Positions 10,531-22,600 are shown, numbered from the stretch's first letter. The stretch is 64,000 nt of DNA from Isoetes taiwanensis (GCA_021234155.1 JAJEKV010000041.1:8318917-8382916); one strand, 5' to 3'. A program made the numbers and translations. Notes: generated by a model from the sequence alone, not told the origin.

Positions 10531-11680
10531 ATGGCCCGCACCAAACAAACTGCTCGAGTGGTTATGCCAGACGATTAGACCAGCGCCCAAGTTCTTGCAG
10601 CTCAACAGAAGGCCAGAGAGGCTCAAGAGCGAGCCAAGTAAGAAGAAAACCTAATCCTAATCCTAATGCTGAGGAGGAGGACCAACAGCAACAAGACAAG
10701 CAAGAACAACCTCAGAACCCTGATGCTCAAGAAAACCCGGAGAGCCAGGACAATGGCGAAGAAGAGGGAGATGAGGAGGACCAGCCCTACCAGAAGAGCT
10801 AGCGCGTCGACTAAAGAAAATGGGCAAGAGAAAAAGAGCAGCAAAGAGGAAGAGAATTGCAGAGAAGGAGGAGCGCAGAAGATTGGAGGAGGAGCGCAAG
10901 AAATTGAAGGAGGCCAAAGGGAAGGACCCCGAGCTGCCAAAGAAACCCCGAAGGAAAACGAAGACGACATCAAGCAAAGGGGTTACCATAAGGGAGGGCG
11001 AGCCCGACAGGCCACCATCTTCGTCCTCTGATACCAAGTCAGACGAGGAGGTGCCGAGAGTTCCCAGCCCAGCAGAAGGCTCGGGACCTTCAAATCCGAA
11101 CAATGATGATGAAGAAGCTGCAACACCGCCCCCATACCAGAAATGGCCAAAGCCGACAACTGACCCCAAGAAGGGCAAGCCGGCACGAGAATCCTATGTA
11201 CTCTAGCACGAGCGAGAGTATAAGAAGAAATTGAAGGAGCACCAGCAATACATGAATATGTACGAGGAGTACTCGAAATACTATGAAGCAAATAAGGTAA
11301 CGTACGTGGAGGGAGGAAGGTCAACAAAGAAGAACACCTTGAGGACGCCCCCGGAGAGACCCACCGCCCAAGAAAGCAATGAAGAGGAAGTCAGACTCCT
11401 ATTTTGCAAGAGTTGCTCGGGAGATTCGACATTTTCAGAGGAGCTACGGACTACTCATTCCAAGGGCTGCATTCGCGAGGCTAACCAGGGAAATCCTGCA
11501 GGATCTCGACAAGACCAAGGAGTGACAGATGACATGTTGCTTGCATTGCAGGAGGCAGCCGAGCAGAAGTTGGTCCAGCACTTCGAAGATTCCCTAGCAT
11601 GCGCTCTCCATGCGAAGAGAGTCACTTGCATGCATAGAGATATGAAGTTAGCTAGGTTCATAAAGAAGGAGGATTGCTAA
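10531..11680 (+). pseudogene. Histone H3-like ORF in a chromovirus (family 2, broken)
   Basis: The frame opens MARTKQTAR, identical to the N-terminus of histone H3 including K4. It hits a stop after 15 codons. Other frames then give an acidic/Gln stretch, a Lys/Arg/Glu coiled segment (about 10820-10970), a conserved linker ([19 protein letters not shown] at about 11306-11345) and, from about 11400, an H3 histone fold: [66 protein letters not shown]. The fold has an internal stop near 11521. The last frame ends at 11680. Position is after the LTR and primer site and before ORF2 and gag. The H3 identity is certain from the two ends; the copy is not expressible as written. Confidence 0.88.
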
Positions 11681-11826
11681 TAAAATGTAATTATGAAAAT
11701 TTTTGTAAATATAAAAAGTGTTTTGATCAAGTTATAAAGTGTAAGATTGCATTTAATAAGGTTGTAATAATGGCATGTGTAATTGAAATTAGTTAATTTG
11801 GCCTAAAAGTCGCGGTTTTGAGCCCC

Positions 11827-12101
11827 ACCCCTCACAGAGTGCGCTAGGACCATTTCCAAAAGTTTTGAAAATGCCTCTCGCACACTTTGTGAGTGTTTGG
11901 CCACTGATCTATGTCTAGACGTATCCAAATGTAGAAAGTAAGGGCACAGACCACCCTAACTCGGTGAGATAAGTAGGATTCTATCCTTACATCATAATTT
12001 TAGAGCCATCTAGGACCCAAACAGGAGCCCACCCCTCACAGAGTGCGCCAGGACCATTTCCAAAAGTTTTGAAAATCCCTCTCTCGCACTGTGTGAGTGG
12101 T
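11827..12101 (+). repeat. Hairpin pair downstream of the H3 ORF, family 2
   Basis: Two further copies of the CACAGAGTGCGC hairpin lie at about 11827-11898 and 12031-12101, about 204 bp apart. They are near-identical to the pair at 10026-10310. They sit between the H3 ORF and the promoter-like segment of ORF2. Confidence 0.83.
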
Positions 12102-12272
12102 CAGAGTAAATTAGCCCTAATTCATCCCAACTACCTCCAAATTAGATAAAATTTGTTGCAATAGGATCATTAGAATGTACTTTAGATCTAGATTACCTAT
12201 CAATTGCTTAGTAGGACCTTGAAGTGATAGACATTCCCAAACCCTAAAAATTTATCAAATTAGGGTTTTGCC

Positions 12273-12300
12273 TATAAATATGACCACCACCCTCATTTGC
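12273..12300 (+). promoter_or_regulatory. Internal promoter of ORF2, family 2
   Basis: TATAAATA at 12273-12280 is followed by CCCTCATTTGCAT. Telobox words (AAACCCTAAAAA, TTAGGGTTTT) lie just upstream. The ORF2 ATG at 12397 is about 124 nt downstream. The same box and spacing recur in families 1 and 3 (26143-26151 and 51513-51522, both reverse strand). Confidence 0.6.
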
Positions 12301-12396
12301 ATCCTACTCTATCACTCATCACTCCAAGGCAATTTTCAGCTCCCAGAGGTGCTTCTACATCTGTTTGATAACCCCATCAGCATCAACATCAGCATC

Positions 12397-13922
12397 ATGT
12401 CCACCTCTGCATTCAGGCGATGGTACAACGCCACTGCTCATATGGCTGAGGCTGACATCAACTCGGTCTTCACTGTTTTTCAAAAGGAGATCGGTGTGGA
12501 TGCCACCATAAATGCTACACCCTTTTACCAAGAGATCATGACTGAGTTCCATGCCAAGATAGGACCTTCTCTAGTAGAACTCCCCCCGTGCATAGGCTAT
12601 TTTGTACCTAGAACAGCCCTCCGTGCAGCTCCGAATGATATCCCAAACATAGATAAGTATTAAGAAAATAGGGTCGCTCGCATGCCAGATTACATGACCA
12701 TATCGATAAGTAGGAAGAGATACTTTTCTTACACTGCAGCTGTAGCTATCTTTTTGTCCCATAGAGCCCAAATCCAAATAGGGAAACCCTCCATTCAGCC
12801 TCTGGAGATTGAATCCATGGCCATAGAAGTAGAAGCAGAAGAGCAAATGCTTCTGGAATATGAAGGTTCAGAGCAGGAAGAAGAGGCCAAAGAAGGACAA
12901 GGCTACGATGTTGAAGATATCATCGACTCGACCCCATACAAGGGAGGCAACAGGCAGAAGAAAAGCTTCAAGGCTTCGAAGAAGGTTTGGAAGCAACGAG
13001 GATAGCTCCTCCACTTGGGTTAGGCATCACCAGTCTAACCCCGGTCATCATCCAAGGAGAGGATTACCTGACGCTGCACGACATAAAGAATCTTCCAGAG
13101 TGCAGAGACAGAGGCTATAGGGTGGAAGAGCTTCCGCACCTTCTATGCCAACAGGCCGACCTCGATGACTTCATCGACCGGGAGACACATGACTTTTCCA
13201 TCAGCATCAGGGAGGCCCACACTTACTCTGGCCAGTCATCATCGGACATTGAAGCGTACATCGGCATCCGGCAGATGATGACACAATAGGAGCTACCCTC
13301 CGAGGAGGAATTTATAGCCATCCAGGAGCAGATGGGCATCAGAGGAACGATAACAAGAGCGCTCCTGCCTAGCACCTCCGCAGTAGCGCTAGTTGGATTA
13401 GAAAGAGGCGGCATCAACTTGACCTCTTCTAGGTCCATGTTTGGCGACTACAGAGAAATGATAGCGGTACTGGTAGACGAATACTCTGGTAGACACAGGG
13501 CCGGGATCAGAACCGAAGAAGAGACAGCAGAGGGAGGACACGACATAGCCTTCAGGTTCTACCTTCCATTCCTCACCGACGGAAGAATAGCGGTCATACA
13601 CTGCCAGTTTAATCCACGGGGAGAAGGAGTATTCATGCTGATTGCCCTTTATGCTCGGATGCCTCCTAACATCAACCATGTCATCCTTGTCAATAGGACA
13701 ATAGCTTTGAGCGTCTTCGACTTCGCAGTCCCATACAGACGGCATGGCAGGTTGGCCATCACGGCAGCCTACATGTCGGATAGAAGGATCGAAGACCTGG
13801 TGACGACACTTCAAGGTGGTACGGCCACCAACATTCTCAGAAACTTGGGGCGAACAGTTGGCACAACCCAAGTGAAGAAGTTCTTGGAAGATAACCCAAC
13901 ATATAGAAGATTCCAGGAATAG
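12397..13922 (+). pseudogene. ORF2, conserved protein of unknown function (family 2)
   Basis: The start is supported by a conserved N-terminus: MSTSAFRRWYNATAHM here, MAPSNFERWYNAANHI in family 3. After a stop near 12661 and frameshifts near 13000 and 13289, the frames continue MPDYMT.., LTLHDIKNLPECRDRGYRVE, FRFYLPFLTDGRIAVIHCQF, HVILVNRTIALSVFDFA and finish NILRNLGRTVGTTQVKKFLE. The whole is roughly 500 codons. A Glu-rich segment lies in the middle (about 12820-12900). I recognise no enzyme, zinc finger or gag motif. It lies between the H3 ORF and gag and is the least changed part of this copy, with a 196-codon open stretch at 13332-13922. Confidence 0.75.
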
Positions 13923-14067
13923 ATTAAAACTTTCTCTCTCTATTATCGATTGTAAAAATATTGTACCTTATGAATATAAGTTATAGCATTATATATATTC
14001 TTGATATATTTTGTCCCCACAACTATATCATCAAACAAACCAATGCAACAACAAATAAAAGCTAATC
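13923..14067 (+). other. AT-rich spacer between ORF2 and gag
   Basis: This is a 145-bp AT-rich gap with no ORF. A corresponding AT-rich gap separates ORF2 from gag in family 3 (about 49990-50180). I cannot tell whether it is an intron or an intercistronic spacer. Confidence 0.4.
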
Positions 14068-14784
14068 ATGAGAGTGCAATCTAATGTGTATGCAGCTAGA
14101 CCACCTAGGAATGTAGAACAAGATCAACAACCTCAGGAAGAGCAGATACCCGCAAGGCAGTTTCAACCAAGGAACATGTTCCAAGAGTTCGAGGCACCAA
14201 TCCCAGAAGAGGAGATATCGCAAATAAGATCAGATATCTACAAAATAAGAGCTCTCTTGGCAGGGGGCAGCAATCGCACCAGACCAGAATGTCCAACTAC
14301 CTCAAACAGCTGCTGACAGAACAGACAAAGCAAAGGAAGAGAAACTGGAGAAGGAGATCCCCTAGCACGGACTCCAACTCTAGTTCCGACTCCGACTCCA
14401 AATGTGAGGAGCAGGACAACGATCAGCAGGACTGCTGGGAGGGTCCCAACTGTGATAGGGGCAGAATTGAAGCTGACTACCAGAAGAAAGTCGACTCTGC
14501 ACTGAGCAACATGTGGAAAGCCAGGAAGTTGGAACAGTTCTCAGGAGACAACAGGTCTGGAATGGAAGCCGAAGTTTGGTTGGACGAAATGGAGTACGGG
14601 AATGCTTATAGTATGAAAGATAAGGACAAGGGCAGGGTAGCAACAGCCAACCTCAAGGGAGCAGCCAGAATTTGGTGGAAAGGCTATGCCAAAGCCCATG
14701 GGTTAAGCAAAGATAGCTGCAGATTCAAGAAGTTCTCCAAGGCATTTAAGTGTCATTACGTGTCGATGGAACACAAGTGCCATG
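14068..14784 (+). pseudogene. gag of family 2, 3'-truncated
   Basis: Two overlapping frames give a Gln/Pro-rich leader, a Ser/Asp-rich segment (about 14365-14420) and then the capsid-like core of Ty3/gypsy gag: ARKLEQFSGDNRSGMEAEVW, WLDEME, VATANLKGAARIWWKGYAKA, FKKFSKAFKCHYVSMEHKC. The same core is in family 3 at 49191-49496. Homology stops at about 14784, so zinc knuckle and pol are absent from this body. Confidence 0.85.
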
Positions 14785-15288
14785 GAACAGGGGAGAATTT
14801 GGCACACCGAAAGTTTTGCCCGCCATTCTATATCACACTACGCAGAGCCCCCCCAAAAAAATGGCATGTCATGATCCAGATCGAGCATACCCTTTGCTGC
14901 ATCGATGCTCGATTGACCTAAATTGCTCAAATCTGTGCTGAATCACAACTGCGGTGCAGGTTTTTGATGGAGTTTCTTGCATAACGACTTAAAAAAGTTG
15001 GATTTTGAAGACATCCTTGAGCATACGATGCCACATATTCAACTACAAATGACCTCTCATGGCTTCTCATAGCCAAATCTTGCATACTTTGGCGATCAAA
15101 AGCACAAGAACATGGTCCTTTTAGCAGATTGAAGAATGTATCAACAAGATTTGCTGCCAATCCTTCCATACTTTGGCGATAAAAATCACAGTCCTTTTCT
15201 TGCATTATGGAATCCTAAACCACGTGGAAAACATCGCTGACCTGGCTGACTGCCAAAAGTTTTGGCAGGCAAGCTCCCCTGTTCAAAA
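14785..15288. mobile_element. Candidate small inverted-repeat element
   Basis: GAACAGGGGAG at 14785-14795 is mirrored by CTCCCCTGTTC ending near 15284, and weaker similarity continues inward (AAAGTTTTGCC against GCCAAAACTTTT). gag homology ends exactly where the left repeat starts. I find no convincing target duplication and no coding capacity. A non-autonomous DNA element is possible; a chance inverted repeat cannot be excluded. Confidence 0.35.
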
Positions 15289-15977
15289 ATTATAGGGTGC
15301 CAAAATGCTGACTCGAGTTTTGGCTGTGTTATAGGTTGCATGGCCAAAGTCCACTAGCAAAACTTTGTTGGAGCTATTTAACTAATATTTTTTTCAGTTT
15401 GGCATGTAGTATAATTTGGGGCTTAGGATGAATAGGCACTTGCGGATTTGGATGGAACTTATCCCAGTAATAAAATTTTGGTTTAAAAAATTTCTATTAA
15501 ATCTCAAAAATAAAAGGGTATTAAAATAAATTTATAGCCTAATATGTATTCTCCTTGATGTCCTTGGCCTCATCATTTAGCTGTAGGTCTTAATCTCAGT
15601 CGTTTATTCCAGGATTGTTATGTCCAGTAGCAATTATGCGGCCCGCTATGTTATGAAGCAGCAAAATTCTTATGAGCCCTTGCAAGGATGTTATAACCAC
15701 AACATCTCCAAGGCTAGAGGACAAAAGGGGCCACAGGGCAGTAGTCATTTTCGTCCTCCATAGCGGGGCTCTCCGCCATAGCCATAGCCATAGTCATGGT
15801 TTTCAACATAGCCAGGATATCCACTATAGCGAGAAAAAACTTTTGAATCGAGACTACATAAAACAAGCTCTGGACAGATTAAAAAACAGAGCATGCATAA
15901 AAATAACCTGATTTAAAAGCACGAAGAATCATTTGAACTATTTTATAGAGCTAGAAATGGTAATTAAGTGAGGGATC
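15289..15977. other. Non-coding stretch, no feature recognised
   Basis: The sequence is AT-rich, with a short imperfect repeat of ATAGCC near 15775-15800. I see no domain in the short frames. It is the left flank of the family-3 LTR. Confidence 0.4.
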
Positions 15978-16766
15978 TGTGGCTCCACGCTAAACATACA
16001 TTTCGCTCGGTATACTCGGCGAGGAAATCCCCATCAGGCTCACCGGCCCGCACATGCCCATTTCGTCTACCCGCACTCTAAGGTGACCCTAGTGCGGGAG
16101 GGGGACCTGAAGGTGTCTTGGCGCCCTTCCCTATGGGCTCCTATAACTTGGAGGCGATAAACATGTCGAGAACTAGCATCAACAATACAAATACTACCCG
16201 AAGGGTAGTCCATCCATATCCACAAGTGCAAAGAATATAATCACATACCATAAAAGCAGGGAGAAGCTCCTGCCGTGGTTCCGACACATAAGGAGTCGGG
16301 TTGGTTGGATAAACCTCAAGATAGAGCATCTGGAGTCATAACAATGGCGGGGGCTGGCATAAGATAATGGCTAGGGTTGACCACTCCATCAGCCCCTCCA
16401 CTGTGCATACTTTGCGGATGGGCTAGATCAGGTTTGTGGCATGACTCTAACCTTCAGGATCACGCCAATCCCATGGCATCACCCGCCGAGACCACTCCGG
16501 GTTGCATCTCCACAGTCGCCCGAGGGTAGGAAGGGTTGCATCTCCCTTCCCGGGGTCTAGAGGCTCCATAGGCTAGAGGATCGTGGCGGCCACGATTCGT
16601 ACCCCGTGAACCCCCAAAACAAGAGCCAAGGTGACGCACAGCTCTTGAGGCGCGGCTGACACCATTGCCCGGGGAGGTGCCGGACCCATGCTCGGCCCCA
16701 CGCGGGTGGCAGGCCATAAGCCCTAGCCCTTTGTGGGATCCCCGAAGCCCCCACTGTGAGGGGATC
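15978..16766 (-). mobile_element. Family-3 LTR fragment (3' end of the LTR)
   Basis: Starting TGTGGCTCCACGCTAAACAT, it matches 53906-54690 in the same orientation (TGTGACGCTCCCTGCTAAAC and onward, including the CAAGAGCCAAG block). It is cut at 16766 where a family-1 LTR begins. The four bases GATC before it match the start of GATCC after the other family-3 LTR end at 55551, consistent with a target duplication of one insertion. Confidence 0.78.
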
Positions 16767-18475
16767 TGTGGCGTCCCCTACTCATATCGATGCCGCCGAG
16801 GTATACAAGCGAGGAGTTCATCCCAGCACCCGGCTACATCTTGTCTGAGGGCCCTCCACATATCCTTTGTGTCGCCTAGAGTCCACGGTGGGAAGAGTGA
16901 AGGGTCATTTTACCCGTCTTCCCTCGGGGCCTACCTAGGCTGCGGAGCGTAAATATACTACGTCGGTAACATAACATCATATATCCACCTCGAAGGGTGG
17001 CACATCAATACTGCATAGACAAAGATCGGCACAATACAAGGGAAGTTCCTACCCAAGGCTCGGACTCGGGGAAGGGCCGACTAGCTTGGGTCTCGAGTTG
17101 GTCTTGACGAGAATCATGGCGAGTGGATTGGGCTGGCATAAGAACATGGCTTAGGGTTGTCCACTCCATCCGCCCCTCTGTGCACACTGCGAGTAGGTTG
17201 AAAAGTGTTGGGACTGTAGCGTAGGGTGCATAGCCAAAGGGGGCTATTCACGGGTTACATCTCCCAGTCCAGATGGGGCGGTAGGGATCCTCCCTCAGGA
17301 GATCTATATGCTGACCCAAGGTGACTAGAGACCCTTTGCAGGGGGATGCATAGTAATAAAGGGTATGGACATCTGCGTTCGAAGTGTGCCCAAAAACATC
17401 CCTAGTATCTTGATGTGGAAGCTAATTTAACCCTAAAAGTATATATTTTGCCCCGGATAATGGCAAAAACCCCCCTAATGGTAAGTATACAAATCTTGAA
17501 TGGTAAAAAAAACCCCCTTTCTTGCATGCACTGGTACTACAAAGAATCTTTGAATCCCGCACTTGCCCTTATTGGACTTAACCCTTTGGAAGGTGAACTC
17601 CACCCCGGTGTCGGGGCCCATGCCTTACCCACTTTCGGTGGCAAGCCATTAGACCTAGTCACTCTCGATCCCCGGTAGGCCTTACACACCCGGAGGGATC
17701 GGTCAGGGGTCGAGAACACGAACCTCATTCTAGCCCGGTCGGCCCCTTCACCCCACAACCCGAGGTGGGGTTCTTGTGCCAGGCGAATTCTAGTAATGCA
17801 CTAAGAGGGACTAGCTAGGAGCATCATCTACTAAGCTTTAAGTCTCTACCCACCCTTCCCAATACAATGAGTCCTGAGAATACAACCATCCATCATATGA
17901 TCATAAATAATAAGAACTAATCTAATACATAGAGTCAATTCTTTAGTTAGAGTCAATCTAGGAGTGCGTTGGGCTACTAAGGCGATTTAATAGGCTAAAC
18001 CTACTAGTTGAAGGCTGGAATGAGGTTTAAGCTATTCAATCGACCAAATACTGATCCCTGGTTCACTCCTCTTGATCGAGAAGGCGTCCATGTCTACATT
18101 ACGCCTCGGGATGCGGTGGGAAGGATGATCGACGACAAGGCGTCTTTGGCCGGTCGTGGGAGTTGGAATTGACTCCTCGGTAGCGAATCGGAGCTCGGAA
18201 GGTGCGTGGGCAAAAAGGGAATGTTAGGGTTTGGTGCCTTATGTAGGCTATCGGTTAGGTTTAGGGTTCCCATGACCCTTTGTCTACCTTTAAGGGTTTA
18301 AAGGTCTAAAGGTCTAGCGCATTGCTAAGTGTGCGCACCATTGCAAGTTGCCCCTAGAGGCGTCCTTGTGAGTATTACCGTCGGCGTACCGCGCGTCATT
18401 TGGGCCGGCGATAATGCGTGTGGCGGCCGCGATGCGGTATCGTCGAGGGCCGTATATCGTCTTTGGAGCGTCACA
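16767..18475 (-). mobile_element. Family-1 LTR (3' LTR of unit 1)
   Basis: On the plus strand it runs from TGTGGCGTCCCC to GGAGCGTCACA, 1.7 kb. A polypurine tract (reverse complement of AAGGTGGGGAGAA, 18476-18488) abuts its right end, so it is the 3' LTR of the unit lying to its right. It interrupts a family-3 LTR at 16766/16767. Confidence 0.87.
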
Positions 18476-19354
18476 TTCTCCCCACCTTGAATTGATCTTT
18501 GTCGCGGCATCTTTGGTCTCCAGCCTTGGGATCTTCTTAACTTTTGCAATCAACTGATGCATACCATATACTTATTATTATAGTTATGTATTTCGTAGTA
18601 TTACCTCAAGGTAATATTTATAGAACATTATTATACTATTATTCAATTCAATAGTTATCACTTATGTCATTATAACAATAACTCCTAAAGTTTTGGTCTA
18701 TCATTATATATACAATTATTGCTTGGGGTACTCTTTATTCCTTGCAACACATTATAACAAAATTGTGTTGCAAGTCTTAAATAGATCGACCTCGTGGCCC
18801 TCGGGGCACTCTATTGGCTGCGAGGTCAACACTACGTTAGTACCATAATTATTAATAAAATTTTTTGGTTATATGGTGACCACCCCACCTATCTACATGG
18901 ATGCATGGCTAATCTCCGTAGGAAGAGGGTGAGTCTTCCATTATGGCGTGGGGGCGGCGCCTATATGCCTATATGCGCTCATGCCTACACCCTAGTTGCC
19001 CGGCGTGGCGGATAGGTCCTTCAGGTATAGGGGCGTGAAGGCGATTCCTCCTATCAAAGCATATATGGGGCTAGAGGTGCTTTTCCTATCAATGCATTCT
19101 TCAATGACCTCCTTTCTCTCGAGGTCGTCTACTTAGATGGGGCCAGTAGACTTTCCAAAGCGGAACAGCGGTCATGCCTACATTGACATTACACCCGTCC
19201 TAGAGATCAGGTGGTAATCTCATCATCGGCAACAGCGCATGCAACCTTAACCTCATAGGTTGCATCGTGGAATCTACTAAACAAGCTATTAATCTACTCG
19301 AATCACGAGCGATTTCTTGAGGAGATGACCTTGCAGTCCCATTGCTCCATAAGC
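18476..19354 (-). other. 3' UTR of family-1 unit 1, with polypurine tract
   Basis: The polypurine tract is at 18476-18488. The AT-rich block at about 18605-18720 is nearly identical to 30430-30560 and 39150-39270, and resembles 3800-3990 in reverse. No ORF is supported. Confidence 0.6.
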
Positions 19355-19675
19355 GGGTAAAACATGTTAGGGTGTCCCTAAAAAAAAGTATTATTTAGTG
19401 ACCAAAAAGGTACCTAAAAAGGTAGCGAGGTTGAGTCTTGGGTACTTGTATAATATCTCAATATAAGGTATGTTTTAGAACTTTTTATATATATGTTAGT
19501 CTCAGATAGCATTATCTTTATCTTCAACTTTGAATATTACCATGTCCTTGACTTGTATTTTGGATTTTTGTATTAGTTTTAATGAAAAGAAAAATGAGAA
19601 AGTACCAGTTTTGAAGTACCTAGTGTATGTACTTTTGCGGGGTTCAAAAGTGGTACACCTAACATGCTTTTACCC
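19355..19675. mobile_element. MITE candidate of about 320 bp in the chromodomain region
   Basis: GGGTAAAACATGTTAGGGTG at 19355-19374 is mirrored by CACCTAACATGCTTTTACCC at 19656-19675. Units 2 and 3 lack this block at the same place (31200-31225 and 39935-39960 run straight through GGGTACCGCTT), so it is an insertion in this unit. AAGC occurs on both sides, a possible short target duplication. Confidence 0.6.
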
Positions 19676-22600
19676 AAGCGTGGAGTCTTGTTTTCAGATC
19701 TCTTTTGAGTACCCATGTCGCATCTTCCAGCGGCAAGTGTTTCCCTTGACTAAGTATTGGAGAAACTCAGATCTCCTTGTTTTCTTGAATGCTTTATCAA
19801 AAATTAGCTCTGGAACTATTTCTTTGTTCTTACGTCATTTCCAACATCGTTGGAGTGTCCAAAACTTCTTACGGATTGGGGTATGCTTCTTGATGGACTC
19901 CGTGGAAGACTTTTGTGTATCTTTAAGTGTCTTTGGTAAGTCTAGTGCGTAGGATTGGTTACCCACTCTCTTGACTATTTTGAATGGTCCGACCCACCTT
20001 GGAGCAAGCTTCTTGCAATTTCGATCGCGAGACTTCGCTGCTTTACCTTGATCTTGAGCCACACATTGTAGCCAACTTGAATTCCCTAGGCTGTTCGATG
20101 CTTGTCGGCGATGCTCTTTAACGACTTCTTCTTTGCTGGGAGGTATCCCGCACTTCTTCTGAGCTGGCTTTGCATGTCGCTCGGCATTTGTTGAGACTTC
20201 TACTTTTGACGGGATTGTGCCAAGTAATGCGGAGTTAGGCATTGGTAGCGTAGTTGATCATGAGCGGGGACATTTGGGATGATTCTTGCTTGGTGCTATT
20301 GTATGCAAATTCCACCAAGTGAATAAATTCCTCCCACATACCTTTCTTGTTCGGGCGTAGTTTGGACATGTCTTCCAATATTACGTTGTGCGCTCTGTTT
20401 GCCCCGTCGTCGAGGATGATAGGCGTGCTCATGGATAATTTTGTTCCAATCGTTGTGAAGAGATCTGCCGGAAAGCGATGAACCCGGATCTCGGTGGGAG
20501 ATGATTTCCCTTGGCATGCCATGGAGTCACGAAGATCTCTTTGGTGAAAGCTTTCGCGTGTCCATATTTGTGTCAGGTGGTCACGCAAGGCACAAAATGT
20601 GCCATTTTCGACAACTTGTCGACCCCGACCATTAAGGCATCCTTGCCTCTTACCGTCCTCGGCGGTCTGTTATAAAGTCCATCTTTGACTACTTCCCAAT
20701 TGGCGTTTGGGGCGGCTAATGGTTCCAATTCCCCACGGTATTGGGTTGTTACGCCTTTGTTTCTTTGGCATAGCGACATTCCTTGATGTAGCGGGCTATT
20801 TGCTTCTTCATTCCGGCCAATAGTAGCTGCTCGCACTTTAAAATATGTCTTCATAAATCTGCATGGCCGGCTATTGGGCTGTTGTGGGTGTCGTGGAGGA
20901 TCAACTTCCTTACTCGGATGATTAAAACGCGCACAACTTGTTCTTATGGTATAGGAGGTTACCTTCCTTCTTAAAGTTTTTGAAGGCTTCCCTCTCCTTA
21001 TCCGTTCTCGCCTCCTTGCCGCGAGGCTTGCCCATACTTCCTTGAAGTCGACATCGTTGGCGAGTTTCTTCTATCTTTTTCCGAAATTTGAAGGCGTCGA
21101 GATTGCGTTGCGGTGCACCACAGGTTGTCGGTGGATGCCTTGAAAGCGCATCTGCTACCACATTAAGCTTCGGGCTTGTAGACTATCTCAAAGTCGTACT
21201 CTTGAGAAACTCCATCCACCTTCTACGCCTTAGATTGAGATGTGGTTGTGTGAATCGTCTTGGAGGCTCACGGTGATCGGTGTCCAAGCTGAAACTTCCT
21301 CCCTAAGAGGTAATGCCTCCGATTCTCAATGCCACGACAAGCTGCTAGCAGCTCTTGATCATCGTCGGAATGCAGCGTTTGGCGTCGTTCATTTTCCTTG
21401 AGTAAATGCGCTATTACCCGCTCTTCTTGCATCACCCTTTTTTTGTGGCTATCTTGCTTGCGTCGTAAGCCACCAACTTGTCCTTTTAAGTGGCGCGGGG
21501 GTCAAGGCGGGGGCGGTTGTCAAAGCTTCCCTCAACAACTCAAATCTGCTTGGGCTTTCTTGAGCCAATGGTGCCCAATTTTTTACTTTCTCGTCTTTGT
21601 CGGTCCGTCGATTGGAGCTGCTATCTTTCTTGAAGTTCTTCCACGAACTTCTGTAGTACTGCTAGGCCAAGGAAACTTTGACCTCGTGGGCGTTCTTTGG
21701 TGCTGGCCATTGGATGGCTGCTTCAATCTTGGCGGGAGTGCGCCGAGATTCCTTGGCTGAAATCACATGGCCAGAGGTATTCCACCTTTTACATTGCGAA
21801 GTGACGCCCGACAACTTGGCATACAATTGATGCCTCCTTAACTTCTCGAGCACCTTTCGGCGTCTTTGAGCATGCTCTTCAATGGATTTCTTGTACACCA
21901 GAATGTAGTTGAAGAATACTATCACAAAGGTGTCCAAGTATTCTCACGAAGATGTCGTTCATGAGTCTCATGAGCGTGGTGGGGCATTGGATAGCCCAAA
22001 TGGCATTACGGTGAATTCGTAATGCCCATATCTGTCGAAAGCCGTTTTGTGGATGTCCTCTTCCTTTATTCGATCACGGTGATAGCGATCTTAGGTCGAT
22101 CTTGGGAAGACCCTTGCCCCTTGGAGTTGATCCATCAAATTCGTCGACACGGGGAGTGCGTACTTGTTCTTGATGGTGTGCTTGTTCAATTTATGCGTAA
22201 TCTATGCATCCTCAAGCTTCCATCCTTCTTCTTGACAAAGAGGATGGGTGCCCCAAATGGTGAGACTTGGGCACGATAAAGCCTAGATCGAGCAATTCTT
22301 GTAGGCTGCTTCTTTAGCTCAGTGAGTTCATGTGTGGTCATTCTATATGGGGCCTTGCTTGTCGGCTTGGTCCCTGGTTTGAGTGCTATTTCACACTCTA
22401 CTCCCTGTAAGGAGGAAGCTTCTCGATCTCATCACGGAAAGAGATCGTGGAACTCCGTAATCAAGTTGGCGATTGGCTTGGGTAACTTCTTTGAGCCCCT
22501 TGTCTTCCTTGCTTTCTTAGGCTTCGGGTTCCTCAATCTCGAGCTTGAAGATGTATGCTACTTTTCGCTCCTTATAGATTTGGCAGACTTCTTAGCGGAC

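Noticed and set aside
10663-11178. 171-codon minus-strand frame opposite the family-2 H3 linker
   Set aside because: Ser/Leu/Phe-rich antisense of Glu/Lys codons; broken in the other families.
13398-13871. 157-codon minus-strand frame opposite ORF2
   Set aside because: The sense strand carries motifs conserved in three families; the antisense frame does not.
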